From JAZKFT01 sp039925965 (lineage in GTDB: Bacteria > Bacteroidota > Bacteroidia > Chitinophagales > Chitinophagaceae): a stretch of DNA of 64,000 nt. Positions 1 through 8,498 of the stretch are shown here, piece after piece (the stretch's first letter is position 1; each line of letters starts with the position of its first letter). The position numbers were made by a program, and so were the translations under genes. The stretch spans positions 1 through 64,000 of the forward strand of contig JBDSXW010000026.1 of the NCBI GenBank assembly GCA_039925965.1, read 5' to 3'. The notes beneath the pieces are model-generated. The model worked only from the letters and a program-made list of their open reading frames with translations, did no database searches and was not told where the DNA came from.

Positions 1-9
1 CCATGTCCC

Positions 10-143
10 AGTCTTTGCGAGGTGGGGTTCTTGCCCCAACGAAGCAACCTGTAAAGAATTTGTAACGAAGCATCGCGGTAAAGACAACAGGCCTAAGAAC
101 GAGCAAGCAGATTGCTTCGGGCAAGAACCCTCGCAAAGACTGT
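10..143. repeat. Inverted-repeat element at left edge
   Basis: The left arm starts with AGTCTTTGCGAGG followed by GGTTCTTGCCCC and GAAGCAA. The right arm carries the complement in reverse order: TTGCTTC, GGGCAAGAACC and CCTCGCAAAGACT. Together they form an imperfect hairpin about 130 bases long beside the 3' end of the VWA/TPR gene. A shorter relative with the same GGGTTC..GCCCG and ATTGCGAGGGTTC words lies at 30485-30545, so this looks like a dispersed family. Whether it ends transcription is not clear from sequence; no run of T follows the stem. Confidence 0.6.
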
Positions 144-151
144 CAATAACG

Positions 152-1792
152 CTACCAATCCTTATCCGGCTGCTTTGTATTGCTGCGTTGTTTTTGATTA
201 AGGCGTTGCTGTAATTTTTTCTCTTCCTGGCGGAGTGCCTGAAGTTTTTGCTCGGCGTTTTCCTTACTTATTTTGGGCTGTTGTTGCTGCTGGTCCTTTT
301 TATCTTGCTGGTCTTTTTTATCCTGTTCCTTCTTTTCTTTCTCCTTATCTTTTTTGTCGTCTTTTTTATCGTCGTTCTTTTTGTCGTCTTTTTTATCCTG
401 GTCTTTTTGCTGCTGCTGACGCAGTTCGTTCAAGGCTTTCTGTAAATTTTCGCGGGTCTCCTCATCTTTAGAATTCGCCCTGAGCGACTGCTTAAATGCA
501 TCTACAGCCTCCTGCAATTTTTTATCCTTTACCAGTGAAACACCCTTATTATAGAGGCTTTTGGCTTGAAGTTGCTTATCCGCATTCACATCCCGCATAG
601 TTTCAAACTGCTTGGCGGCCTCTTCGTATTTACCAGCTTTATACATGGTGTTGCCCAGGTTAAAGTTAGCAGTGGAGCTTTTAGCGTTTTGTTTCAGCGC
701 TATTTCATATTGCTTGCTGGCCTCCTCAAATTTGTGCTGCTTATAGGCATCATTGCCTTTTTGCAGCGCCTCATTTTCCTTTTGTGATAAGGCGGGTGAA
801 ACGCCTGCCATCAACAGCAAAATTACCAGGGCCGTTTTTGAAAATGTTTCGCCGGCGGAGGCTGCAGCCAGTGCTGGTTTTTGCTGTCGTTCAGCACCTG
901 TCATTTTTTTCTTTTCACCCAACATCATTTCCAGCACCAGCATTACCATCGCTACCAATACAAATAACCAATAATAAGATTTGTAGTTGGTAAGGGTGCT
1001 ATCGGTGATGGATTTCTTTTCCATGCCCCTCAGTTGATCAGCTATTTTATTGGCCGCGTCGCCCGCTTCATTCAGCAATTGGTAGCTACCATTGGTTTGC
1101 GCAGCGATATCCTTTAGCTCCTTTTCATTCAGTTTTGTGATCACCATATTACCCTGTTCATCTCGTTTGGATTCGCCGGTACCAGGATCCACGATGGGCG
1201 CGCCGCCCGGAGAGCCCACGCCAATTGTATTGATGATAACGCCTTTATCTTTTAATTCTTTGGCGGTGCTAATCGCAGCATCGTCATGGTCTTCCCCATC
1301 GCTGATCAGCAGGATGGATTTGTATTTTTTATCTTCTACGGTCAACGAACGATTGCATAGCAGCAAGGCATCCGCCACATTGGTACCCTGCAGGGGCACC
1401 AGGTCGGGACTGATGGTGCTAAGGAATAATTTGGCTGCCGAGGCATCTGTAGTAAGGGGCATCTGCAAATAAGCATTGCCTGCAAATACTACTAAACCCA
1501 AGCGATTACCTTCCAGTTGGTCAATGATTTTGCTGATCAATAGTTTAGCTTTTTCAAGACGGTTGGGCTGGATATCGCGGGCCATCATACTATTACTTAC
1601 ATCCAGGGCAATCATGAGATCGGTGCCCGTCAGTTTAATTTTTTCGGTACTGTCTGGCTGCCGCAAATTTACCAGTGCGCCCACCAGCAATGCAATTGCT
1701 ACGAGTTGCAGCCATGCTTTCCATAGAAATCTTTTAGGGCTATAGCTCGCAATTAGCTGTTGCACCAGCGTATGATCTCCCAGTTTGGCCAC
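152..1792 (-). CDS. batB: Fused BatB-BatC protein: VWA domain plus TPR repeats
   Basis: Bat (aerotolerance) protein of the inner membrane. Residues about 55-250 form a von Willebrand A domain with a MIDAS motif (D64-V-S-N-S68, T137). Hydrophobic segments lie at about 24-42 and 273-292. Residues 318-335 look like an internal signal peptide, followed by TPR repeats (about 338-450) and a K/D/Q-rich tail (455-505). BatB (VWA) and BatC (TPR) are often separate genes; here they form one frame. The listed start is a GTG. The open frame continues upstream to about 1906 without an ATG and encodes a further hydrophobic stretch (LLWLLLIIPIIALIF) typical of the BatB N-terminus, so the real start is probably a non-ATG codon between 1850 and 1895. 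Confidence 0.85.
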   Translation of the reverse strand: MAKLGDHTLVQQLIASYSPKRFLWKAWLQLVAIALLVGALVNLRQPDSTEKIKLTGTDLMIALDVSNSMMARDIQPNRLEKAKLLISKIIDQLEGNRLGLVVFAGNAYLQMPLTTDASAAKLFLSTISPDLVPLQGTNVADALLLCNRSLTVEDKKYKSILLISDGEDHDDAAISTAKELKDKGVIINTIGVGSPGGAPIVDPGTGESKRDEQGNMVITKLNEKELKDIAAQTNGSYQLLNEAGDAANKIADQLRGMEKKSITDSTLTNYKSYYWLFVLVAMVMLVLEMMLGEKKKMTGAERQQKPALAAASAGETFSKTALVILLLMAGVSPALSQKENEALQKGNDAYKQHKFEEASKQYEIALKQNAKSSTANFNLGNTMYKAGKYEEAAKQFETMRDVNADKQLQAKSLYNKGVSLVKDKKLQEAVDAFKQSLRANSKDEETRENLQKALNELRQQQQKDQDKKDDKKNDDKKDDKKDKEKEKKEQDKKDQQDKKDQQQQQPKISKENAEQKLQALRQEEKKLQQRLNQKQRSNTKQPDKDW

Positions 1793-1924
1793 GATGTTTT
1801 TCTTCCAGCGAAGGGCTAAGAATATAAGCGCTATTATTGGAATGATTAGCAGCAGCCAAAGGAGGTTTAGTATGTTTTCGATATTGATAATGCGGTTATA
1901 GTTTGTTTAAAGAATATCCTTCAA

Positions 1925-2101
1925 CTACTTTTCAAGAATAATGACGACCAAGGTGACTACGATCATCACAACTCCGGACAGAACTATTGTTGGCCAATCC
2001 AGTTCTGTTTCTTCATAATAATTATTACCATTTTTATTTTTATCGCGGACCAGCAAAATGCCAATCACGAGGATAATTGTCAAAATAATGTATCCTGCCA
2101 T
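1925..2101 (-). CDS. Small two-helix membrane protein (58 aa)
   Basis: A 58-residue frame starting with ATG at 2101. It has a hydrophobic N-terminal helix (GYIILTIILVIGILLV), a basic and polar loop (RDKNKNGNNYYEETELDW), a second hydrophobic helix (TIVLSGVVMIVVTLVVIIL) and the end EK. The pattern of two clean transmembrane segments separated by a polar loop is hard to obtain by chance and supports a real gene. It lies just upstream of the bat gene on the same strand and may be co-transcribed. I do not recognise a family; role unknown. Confidence 0.5.
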   Translation of the reverse strand: MAGYIILTIILVIGILLVRDKNKNGNNYYEETELDWPTIVLSGVVMIVVTLVVIILEK

Positions 2102-2127
2102 GGGTTGTCAATTATGAGTTTAATTAC

Positions 2128-2280
2128 TCAAAAACCTCCCGGCAACAGACCGATCATTTCAAGAACGGCCCCAGCGTTTTCCAACTTTTTAGAAAATCGC
2201 TTGTCCTTATCGCCCATTCTCACTTTGCCGATTAAAAAAAACGTAAAAAACAGCAATCCTAAAACAATGCAAATTGCCAT
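2128..2280 (-). CDS. Small single-helix membrane protein (50 aa)
   Basis: A 50-residue frame with one N-terminal membrane segment (ICIVLGLLFFTFFLIG) followed by a charged stretch (KVRMGDKDKRFSKKLE) and an apolar end. The same frame extends eight codons upstream of the ATG without a start codon. It precedes the 58-residue membrane protein on the same strand, with 26 bases between them, so the two may form a small operon. No family recognised. The low length makes this uncertain, but the membrane-anchor plus basic-tail layout is coherent. Confidence 0.4.
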   Translation of the reverse strand: MAICIVLGLLFFTFFLIGKVRMGDKDKRFSKKLENAGAVLEMIGLLPGGF

Positions 2281-2413
2281 GTCGAACCATTTGCCTGCAA
2301 GCTAAAAGTTAGAATGAAAAGGAAATGGTAATTGTACGAACCTGCATTAGTAAAACCACCACCCAAAACAGTAAATCAGACATCCGCCATCCGACATCAA
2401 AAAATCGACTCGT

Positions 2414-3235
2414 TTATTTTTTCCCTTCAAAGAAACCCAACTGTTTCAGTATCCCTTTCAGAATATTCATCCGGATGGCCACCATGTCGGGGTTGGGGTC
2501 TTTGCTTTCCACATTCATGGCGAAAAAGTACACGTGTTTATTCTCTTCAATCCATCCCACAACCCAACCCAGTTGGTTGCCATTTTCAATGGTTCCCCAG
2601 CCAGTCTTATAACTCAACTTATAATTTGCATTGCTTTCCCTCAACATCATGCCATTTACTATTTCCTGGCTTCTGGCGTTGAACATCAATTGCTTGAAAT
2701 ACAGCCGCTTCATCAGGCCTAATTGTTCATCTGCCGTTATTTTTAAACTATTATCGAGCCAGAACGTATCGATGGCCGAGGTAATTTTCCGGGTACCGTA
2801 TTTCAATGAATCCAGCCAAACCTGCATGGTGTCTTTACCTATTCGGCGGGCCACTTCCTGGTAGTATGGAACATTGCTCACCGCAAATGCCTCTTTCATA
2901 TTCATATCCTTATTCCATGCTTCAATGGAGCGCTTCCGTCCATCCCAGGGAATTACGACGGTATCGCTGAAAATTCGGCCGGTATGTAGGGCAATCAGAG
3001 AGTTCACCACTTTAAAAGTTGATGCCGGGAGGTAAGCGCTGTCGCGGAACCGGGACAGGTTATAGAGAGTGAATTGATTTTGGCCATTGTCCCAAAGACC
3101 AAAACAGCCATCGACCTTATTGTCGTCGAAATACTTTTTAAAACTATTGTCCACGGTGGTGTTATTGGGGCTACAGGCAGTAAACATAGTAAGCAGGAAG
3201 CAGGAGAAAAGCAGGTACGCCAAACGATTCGACAT
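2414..3235 (-). CDS. Class D (OXA-type) beta-lactamase lipoprotein
   Basis: Serine beta-lactamase of class D, predicted to be lipid-anchored and exported. The signal peptide ends in a lipobox-like LTMFTAC with Cys21. Motifs seen in order: S72-T-F-K75 (nucleophile and carbamylatable lysine), S120-N-V122, Y146-G-T148 (YGN in most OXA enzymes) and K210-T-G212. The FWLDNSLKIT stretch matches the conserved FWLxxxLxIS region. Length (273 aa) is normal for the class. A TAnnTTTG-like box lies 20 bases upstream of the start. The next gene upstream is divergent, so this gene has its own promoter. It is unrelated to the carbohydrate genes that follow. Confidence 0.92.
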   Translation of the reverse strand: MSNRLAYLLFSCFLLTMFTACSPNNTTVDNSFKKYFDDNKVDGCFGLWDNGQNQFTLYNLSRFRDSAYLPASTFKVVNSLIALHTGRIFSDTVVIPWDGRKRSIEAWNKDMNMKEAFAVSNVPYYQEVARRIGKDTMQVWLDSLKYGTRKITSAIDTFWLDNSLKITADEQLGLMKRLYFKQLMFNARSQEIVNGMMLRESNANYKLSYKTGWGTIENGNQLGWVVGWIEENKHVYFFAMNVESKDPNPDMVAIRMNILKGILKQLGFFEGKK

Positions 3236-3254
3236 GGTAATTTTTTGAGTCGTG

Positions 3255-3262
3255 CAAATGTA
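3255..3262 (-). promoter_or_regulatory. Candidate -7 box of the beta-lactamase gene
   Basis: Read on the minus strand this is TACATTTG, a full match to the Bacteroidota -7 consensus TAnnTTTG, 20 bases before the start codon of the class D beta-lactamase gene. No convincing TTTG -33 partner stands at the usual spacing, so only the -7 half is supported. Confidence 0.4.
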
Positions 3263-3436
3263 AAGGATGCGATTGGTTTGCGGCTGCTTCCAAATCCCCT
3301 GGTTCTGGAACAGTTTAAAACAGGCCTGGGTTCCACAGTCCTAATTACAAGAGGGGTAAACTTTTCCCATCTTTTATTGTTTCTTTAGTGCATATCCGCT
3401 AATTGTGAATAAAGCCCATCAGATCCGGGCTTACTA

Positions 3437-3796
3437 ATGACGGCATATCATTTGTTGAATAATTGGGTGCGCTTCAATAGGGGTGTACAAAAAATGCCAG
3501 GTAATAATATGGAACGCCAAACAGTTTCTCCTCCAAATTTTGCTGAATTTTGGGATCATTTATATGATCAGTACGCACCGGTTGTCTATGGCATTTGTCT
3601 GAAACTTGGTGGTGATGAAGCAGTAGCTTCCGAAATATTCAAAAAAGCTTTTTCTGGTTTTTCGTCCCTGATTGAATGCCGTAATTCCCACCTCTCGATC
3701 ACGGCTTGCCTGGTGCGGCACACACATAAGGTAGCTATTGAGTATTTAAGGGTGAAGGATACCAAGGCCAGGATGGAACAGGTATTTGCCAATTAA
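3437..3796 (+). CDS. Sigma-70 region-2-like small protein
   Basis: The only plus-strand gene of the window. The stretch FWDHLYDQYAPVVYGICLK and the later ACLVRHTHKVAIEYLR resemble sigma-70 region 2 of ECF sigma factors (LYdrYaplvygic.. and ..WLyrIarnlaidylR). Region 4, which binds the -35 element, is absent: the protein ends about 20 residues after region 2. Starts at 3437 or, more likely, at the internal ATG at 3494 (MPGNNMERQ). It may be a truncated sigma factor, a regulator that uses only the core-binding part, or a decaying remnant. It is divergent from the beta-lactamase gene with about 200 bases between them. Confidence 0.55.
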   Translation: MTAYHLLNNWVRFNRGVQKMPGNNMERQTVSPPNFAEFWDHLYDQYAPVVYGICLKLGGDEAVASEIFKKAFSGFSSLIECRNSHLSITACLVRHTHKVAIEYLRVKDTKARMEQVFAN

Positions 3797-3987
3797 ACAC
3801 CATTGTCGCTCAGGTAGTTTTTTTTGGTTTGGCCGCCTTGCCTCCAGCCTGATCCGGCTTCGACAGCTGTTCCACCGTGATAAGGAAATTGGCTACAATT
3901 GCATTCGGGAATAAGAGCCATAGCCACGATTTTTAATATCCCTACTAAAAATACATTGTGTGACGATACAGCAATGCTCCCTTTTTA

Positions 3988-6900
3988 TCATTCCTCCCTC
4001 AGCATTTTAAGGTGAATATCGCCGGTCAGGCCCGCCGGAAGCAGGGGCTTATCTTTTAAACGGAATGGTGCTGTAGTCCAGGTAACACGTTTGGCCGGAT
4101 CCAGCAACTGGTCACCGATCAGCCGATTGTGCCAGGTATTGGAGACCGAAATCTCAACCAGATTATTACCGGGTTTGATGGCTTTTGTGATATCGATTTT
4201 AAAGGGCTTTGTCCATAAGGTACCGCAATCAATGCCGTTGACTTTTATTGTCGCTATATCGTTAATCGAATCGAACTGCAGGTACGCCGAGCTAATGTGG
4301 ACCTTGCCTGCATCGAACGTACGGGTGTAAACGGCCGTTCCGGAATAATACCTGATTGCCGGGTCATTGCTTTCTGTCCAGCTTTTTAGTGTATTAAAAA
4401 TTACGGGGGCAACGGGGCCTCCATAACTTTTATCAAACTGCACTGTCCAGTTGTCGGAAATAATTTTTAAGCTGCCTTTTACGACTTTTAAAGGCACCAC
4501 TATCTTTCCAGACCTGACCTCAGCAATCCGGGTTTCCGGTTTCCGGAATATAACAAACACAGATTGATTTGGCTCCAGGTAGAGGTTGATCCTGGTTCTC
4601 CCTGGTTCGTTCCAACAATTATGGCTGCTTTTTTTTTCAAGGCTCACCGGATCCCAGATTTCGGGCAATTTATCTGCTATCCTGAAAGATGCCACTATGG
4701 AACGCCTTGTTTGCCTTTGATTGGCAATAAAATAAATATCTGCATCGGCAGTTTTACGATGCGTCCAGGCGATGTCGTTTTTATCCTGTAAAAACTCCAG
4801 GTCCCGTGGCAAGCCAACCTGTAAAAACGAGGTATAGGTATATGGTAAAAAAAGGATTTTTCCTTTCGCGGACTTGTTGGTTAAAAGCTGCCGCATCAAT
4901 TGAATGACATCCTCGTCCCGGTCGTTAAATCCAATTCCCTGGATATAGCTTTTCGTCATCAACACCGTGGCGCCATCATTCACCAGTTGTGCGATTTTCT
5001 TAAGTACGGCCATAGACACCAGTCCGGCATTCGGTTGCATAGCAGTTTGCTCAGGGAAAACCAATACGCCATAGTTGGCACCGCCCGGCAATACCACTCT
5101 GCCTTTTTCCACCCGCATCAACATCAGCGCATCCGGGTTAAATGAATCATAGGCATAACCATTCAACGGGTTCACCCAATTTTCAGGATCAGCCATGTTT
5201 GCAGAATGAGAAACGCCATCGGGGATCTGCCGCATTGGCTCGCCTTTATTCTCTAACCGCTTCTTCTCAGACGCCACTCTGTGTTTTCCAAATATTCCTG
5301 GCAACGTACCTACTATTCTATCCGGCAATACAGACCGCCGCGGTATTTCTTCGCCGGTAAATACCGCTACATCCACCACAGGCATTCCAAGTTGTAATAG
5401 CGCCTGGCAGCGGGCCAGGTAATCGATCCATGCCTTGCCTTGTTTGAACCAGGTCTGGTCTCTTTGAAAATACAATCCTACACCATCGAGTGTTACACCC
5501 GGTTTGCGATCCATAAAAGGGTTATGGGCAAAAACATGCAGCACCATCTTGTTAATGCCCAGGGCAAAATTCCGGTCGCCCAATGCTTTAAGATTACCAG
5601 GGTGTTCGCCCCAGTTCATCCGCACCGAAGTAAATGACTCTGCCTGGATAATATTCTTTCCGTATATATGAGCGCCGCTGATTGCATCGAGCATATCGTT
5701 GGGCTTGTCGTGCGTGGGGCTGTTGAGCCAGAACTCTCCCATCGGCAGATCTACAGTTTTATAATGCAGCAATCCATCGCTAACCATGGTGGGCGCAACG
5801 CTCTCGGCGCTAAAGCTGCAGCCTTTTTCATGGGCAAGTTTATTGAGGGTAACATAAAAAACATCGTTCACCAGTTCGGCAATGGTTTGTCGTACATCGT
5901 GCAATACCTTTTCACTTGTAGCTGCATCTACTAGCGGAATACCTGCCATGGTAAGCAGGTAAGGCATCAGATCGTAGCCCCGCCGTTTCTTAAACTCGCC
6001 AGCAAACACAGGGCTCCAGTTTTGGCTTCCGGCTTCCCAGCTATCCACATGAAAAACTTTTAATACTTCCCGGGCCAGCGCCGGATCCGTTTTTTCAAAG
6101 GCCTTTCCAAACCAGCTATCAAATTGTAATTTTATAGCTGCAGCATTAAACTTATCACACTCGAGGCCCGCACCTGCGCCACCGGTAGCATTGGTATGCC
6201 CGGTAGAAGTATGCCCCATGCGCACCACCACCCAATTGCCCGCAGGCAGTACCCAGCGCAGGTTTCCGGCGGCATCCATTTTATCAGAAAGGTTGATTAC
6301 ATCCGATAACGGAATGGCCATATTTTCCGGCACCTGTGCATTGGTGGTGTTATTGCTAATCCTCCAAACAGATCCATTTTTACTTTCATATTGGTTGATG
6401 ACCGGTTCGGAGGATAAGTAAATGCCCATCACTTTTAAAGAGGGTTTCCACTTGGCAGCATCCAGGTCTTCTGCACCAGGTTCGGTTCCGTCCTTATCAT
6501 ACAAAAAACGAAAATACCTCGAAGTGGTAGCGGCAATTGCACTGGTTACGTCTTCATCTGTATCCTGCCAGCCATGGCGTGGCGGTACCAGCCTGGTTAT
6601 TGTTGAAAAATGAATGCCATCATCGCTGGTCTGTATAATCAATCGCTGTGCCTGGTAGTTATTACCTCCTGTGTGGATCGAAACCGACCGGCAGGTAAAT
6701 GGCTGCTGGTATTGGTATTGAACCCAGCAGGTGGTGTCGCTTTTAAAACTTTGTTTATTGGCCTTATCGGCTGTCGCCAAAAACTGTGGCATGGTACCCT
6801 GGCTGGAAGTCACTTCCGGCAAAAGCCTGTCTGTCTTAAACCTTTCGGGATAAGCGTATACCGCCACATCTTTGTAATAACTTTCGTATGCTTCGGGCCT

Positions 6901-7386
6901 GGCCAGGTGTATACTGGCTGGGATGTCAGCGTTGAGGTAGGTTTTAGTCCAAACCAATTTTTGCATCGACAATTCGGCTGTGATCCACGGACCGCCGGCC
7001 AGCGCAAAACCATCGCTTACATGCATGGCCAGTTTAAGGCCGAGGCGTTTGGCTTCCTGCATGGCAAAATTGACCATGCCCCACCATTCGGGTGTGAGCT
7101 GACGTACCGTTGGCGCAAATGGAATCGTTGGAACTGTGTCCTGGATCGGCATCAGGTAAGCGCCGCCGATACCCACTTCTTTCATCGCTTCGAGGTCGGC
7201 GGTAATGCCAGCTTTCGAAACCGCAGCATGCATCCAATACCAGAACACCCAGGGCTTTGCTGAAGGCGGTGGATTAAGAAAGGCTTGCTCAATCGCATCC
7301 GTCTTTTTTACTTGTGCCCACGAAAAGCCCACCTGCGCACAGCAAAGCAAAAAAAAGAAAAAATATAGGTTCCGATTTTTAGACAT
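3988..7386 (-). CDS. GH106 alpha-L-rhamnosidase
   Basis: Secreted enzyme removing alpha-L-rhamnose from pectic chains. Signal peptide at residues 1-25 (ending SWAQ). The N-terminal region (PWVFWYWMHAAVSKAGI, GIGGAYLMP) starts a TIM-barrel fold typical of GH106. The likely catalytic pair is E451 (DSWEAGSQNW) and E583 (IIQAESF); the spacing of 132 residues equals the one I recall for the characterised Bacteroides enzyme BT0986 (E461/E593). A C-terminal beta-sandwich (about 1040-1115, VNGIDCGTLWTKPF) resembles a carbohydrate-binding jelly roll. Last gene of the operon GH2 > propeller glycosidase > GH106, 11 bases after its neighbour. Length (1132 aa) is normal for the family. Confidence 0.9.
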   Translation of the reverse strand: MSKNRNLYFFFFLLCCAQVGFSWAQVKKTDAIEQAFLNPPPSAKPWVFWYWMHAAVSKAGITADLEAMKEVGIGGAYLMPIQDTVPTIPFAPTVRQLTPEWWGMVNFAMQEAKRLGLKLAMHVSDGFALAGGPWITAELSMQKLVWTKTYLNADIPASIHLARPEAYESYYKDVAVYAYPERFKTDRLLPEVTSSQGTMPQFLATADKANKQSFKSDTTCWVQYQYQQPFTCRSVSIHTGGNNYQAQRLIIQTSDDGIHFSTITRLVPPRHGWQDTDEDVTSAIAATTSRYFRFLYDKDGTEPGAEDLDAAKWKPSLKVMGIYLSSEPVINQYESKNGSVWRISNNTTNAQVPENMAIPLSDVINLSDKMDAAGNLRWVLPAGNWVVVRMGHTSTGHTNATGGAGAGLECDKFNAAAIKLQFDSWFGKAFEKTDPALAREVLKVFHVDSWEAGSQNWSPVFAGEFKKRRGYDLMPYLLTMAGIPLVDAATSEKVLHDVRQTIAELVNDVFYVTLNKLAHEKGCSFSAESVAPTMVSDGLLHYKTVDLPMGEFWLNSPTHDKPNDMLDAISGAHIYGKNIIQAESFTSVRMNWGEHPGNLKALGDRNFALGINKMVLHVFAHNPFMDRKPGVTLDGVGLYFQRDQTWFKQGKAWIDYLARCQALLQLGMPVVDVAVFTGEEIPRRSVLPDRIVGTLPGIFGKHRVASEKKRLENKGEPMRQIPDGVSHSANMADPENWVNPLNGYAYDSFNPDALMLMRVEKGRVVLPGGANYGVLVFPEQTAMQPNAGLVSMAVLKKIAQLVNDGATVLMTKSYIQGIGFNDRDEDVIQLMRQLLTNKSAKGKILFLPYTYTSFLQVGLPRDLEFLQDKNDIAWTHRKTADADIYFIANQRQTRRSIVASFRIADKLPEIWDPVSLEKKSSHNCWNEPGRTRINLYLEPNQSVFVIFRKPETRIAEVRSGKIVVPLKVVKGSLKIISDNWTVQFDKSYGGPVAPVIFNTLKSWTESNDPAIRYYSGTAVYTRTFDAGKVHISSAYLQFDSINDIATIKVNGIDCGTLWTKPFKIDITKAIKPGNNLVEISVSNTWHNRLIGDQLLDPAKRVTWTTAPFRLKDKPLLPAGLTGDIHLKMLREE

Positions 7387-7397
7387 GTATTGAAAAC

Positions 7398-8498
7398 TTA
7401 TTTTTCAGCAAACTGTAAAGCACTCTTTCCCTTGTCGACAGAAGTGGACACTGCGATGCCCCGATGGTCTTTAGCATCTACCGCATTGTAAAAATGATAG
7501 ACTACGCCTTTGTATTTTACCACAAAGCTTTTGTGGGCAAATTTTGAATCGTAGGGTTGGGAAGATTTGATCAGATCAGCTCCATTCCAGTCGGTCCAAT
7601 GTACGAGATCGTAGCTGCATGCGAAGCGATTGAAAGCATCTTTTCTCCCTTCCCAAAAAGCACCGAAGTAAAACATAACCCAAAGGTTTTTTATCTTTTG
7701 AATGACTGCATCACCGGTAATACCAATGGGGTGATGCATGACGGGGTCGGCGCCAAAGCGTTGCCAGTGCTGCATATCGTCGGATACCGCCATTCCGATC
7801 CGCTCGAACCAGCGCCATTTGGGCTTATTGCCACTGCTATCGCCATTGGCATTATAATACATCACGAAAGGATGGCCCGTGGCTTTTGACTTATCATTAA
7901 TTACGGAGCTTTTAAACAGTTTCTTGTTCTCCCACCAGCGCACATCTTTATCGTAAGAAGCCAGCACCGGCGAATCAGACCGGTTCCATTCATGGGGCGT
8001 TACAAGGTCACCATCTGTGTTAGCAATACCTATTTCCAATGGGCCAGCCTCATAACCACTATCCTTGCCACCGAAATAACTCATCCAATATTTTCCATCA
8101 TATTTCTTCACCTTATAACTACCGCCAAATTTTGTATCCTCCAATGCGATATAGCCCGCTTTCTGGTTATTGTCCCAGTCGGTTGCATTGGAGAAACTCA
8201 TAAGCTTCCCAAGCGATTTCCAGTTAAGCAGGTCATGGCTTTTGGCCAGCCAGGTTTCGTAACCGCGGCCAGTAAACTGGATATAACTCATGTACCATTG
8301 CCCTCGTTCGCGGAACACCGTGGGGCAATCAATTTTTTTAGAAGCATCGGAAGCCACCATCACGAGGCCATATTTGCAGGGTGTTTTTACCTGTTCGTAC
8401 ACTTGCTGCATCAGCGCTTGTGGCACTTCTTTTTGTTGCGCACTGCAAAGGCAGGTTACAACACAGCATCCCAAAGCCAATAATGTTCTACTCATCAT
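7398..8498 (-). CDS. Secreted five-bladed beta-propeller glycosidase (GH43/GH117-like)
   Basis: Signal peptide about residues 1-20 (CLCSAQQ). The body has repeating beta-propeller blades: DCPTVFRERGQWYMSYIQF, WLAKSHDLLNWK, YWMSYFGG and CSYDLVHWTDWNG. An Asp near the N-terminus (the KKIDCPTVF stretch) is placed like the general base of clan GH-F/GH-J propellers. I cannot assign the exact family; GH43, GH117 and GH130-like enzymes share this look. The start codon overlaps the stop codon of the upstream GH2 gene by one base (TAATG), so the two are probably translationally coupled and act on the same glycan. Confidence 0.75.
   Translation of the reverse strand: MMSRTLLALGCCVVTCLCSAQQKEVPQALMQQVYEQVKTPCKYGLVMVASDASKKIDCPTVFRERGQWYMSYIQFTGRGYETWLAKSHDLLNWKSLGKLMSFSNATDWDNNQKAGYIALEDTKFGGSYKVKKYDGKYWMSYFGGKDSGYEAGPLEIGIANTDGDLVTPHEWNRSDSPVLASYDKDVRWWENKKLFKSSVINDKSKATGHPFVMYYNANGDSSGNKPKWRWFERIGMAVSDDMQHWQRFGADPVMHHPIGITGDAVIQKIKNLWVMFYFGAFWEGRKDAFNRFACSYDLVHWTDWNGADLIKSSQPYDSKFAHKSFVVKYKGVVYHFYNAVDAKDHRGIAVSTSVDKGKSALQFAEK

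Noticed and set aside
248..445. Hydrophobic plus-strand frame (poly-L/F/V) opposite the bat gene tail
   Set aside because: It is the mirror image of the K/D/Q-rich tail codons and shows no independent start context.
3793..3921. 42-codon minus-strand frame between the sigma-like and GH106 genes
   Set aside because: No signal peptide, membrane segment or motif; length is within chance expectation.
6610..7263. Long plus-strand open frame (217 aa) opposite the GH106 gene
   Set aside because: It is antisense to a strongly conserved enzyme, has no recognisable fold, and its composition follows from the codon pattern of the opposite strand.
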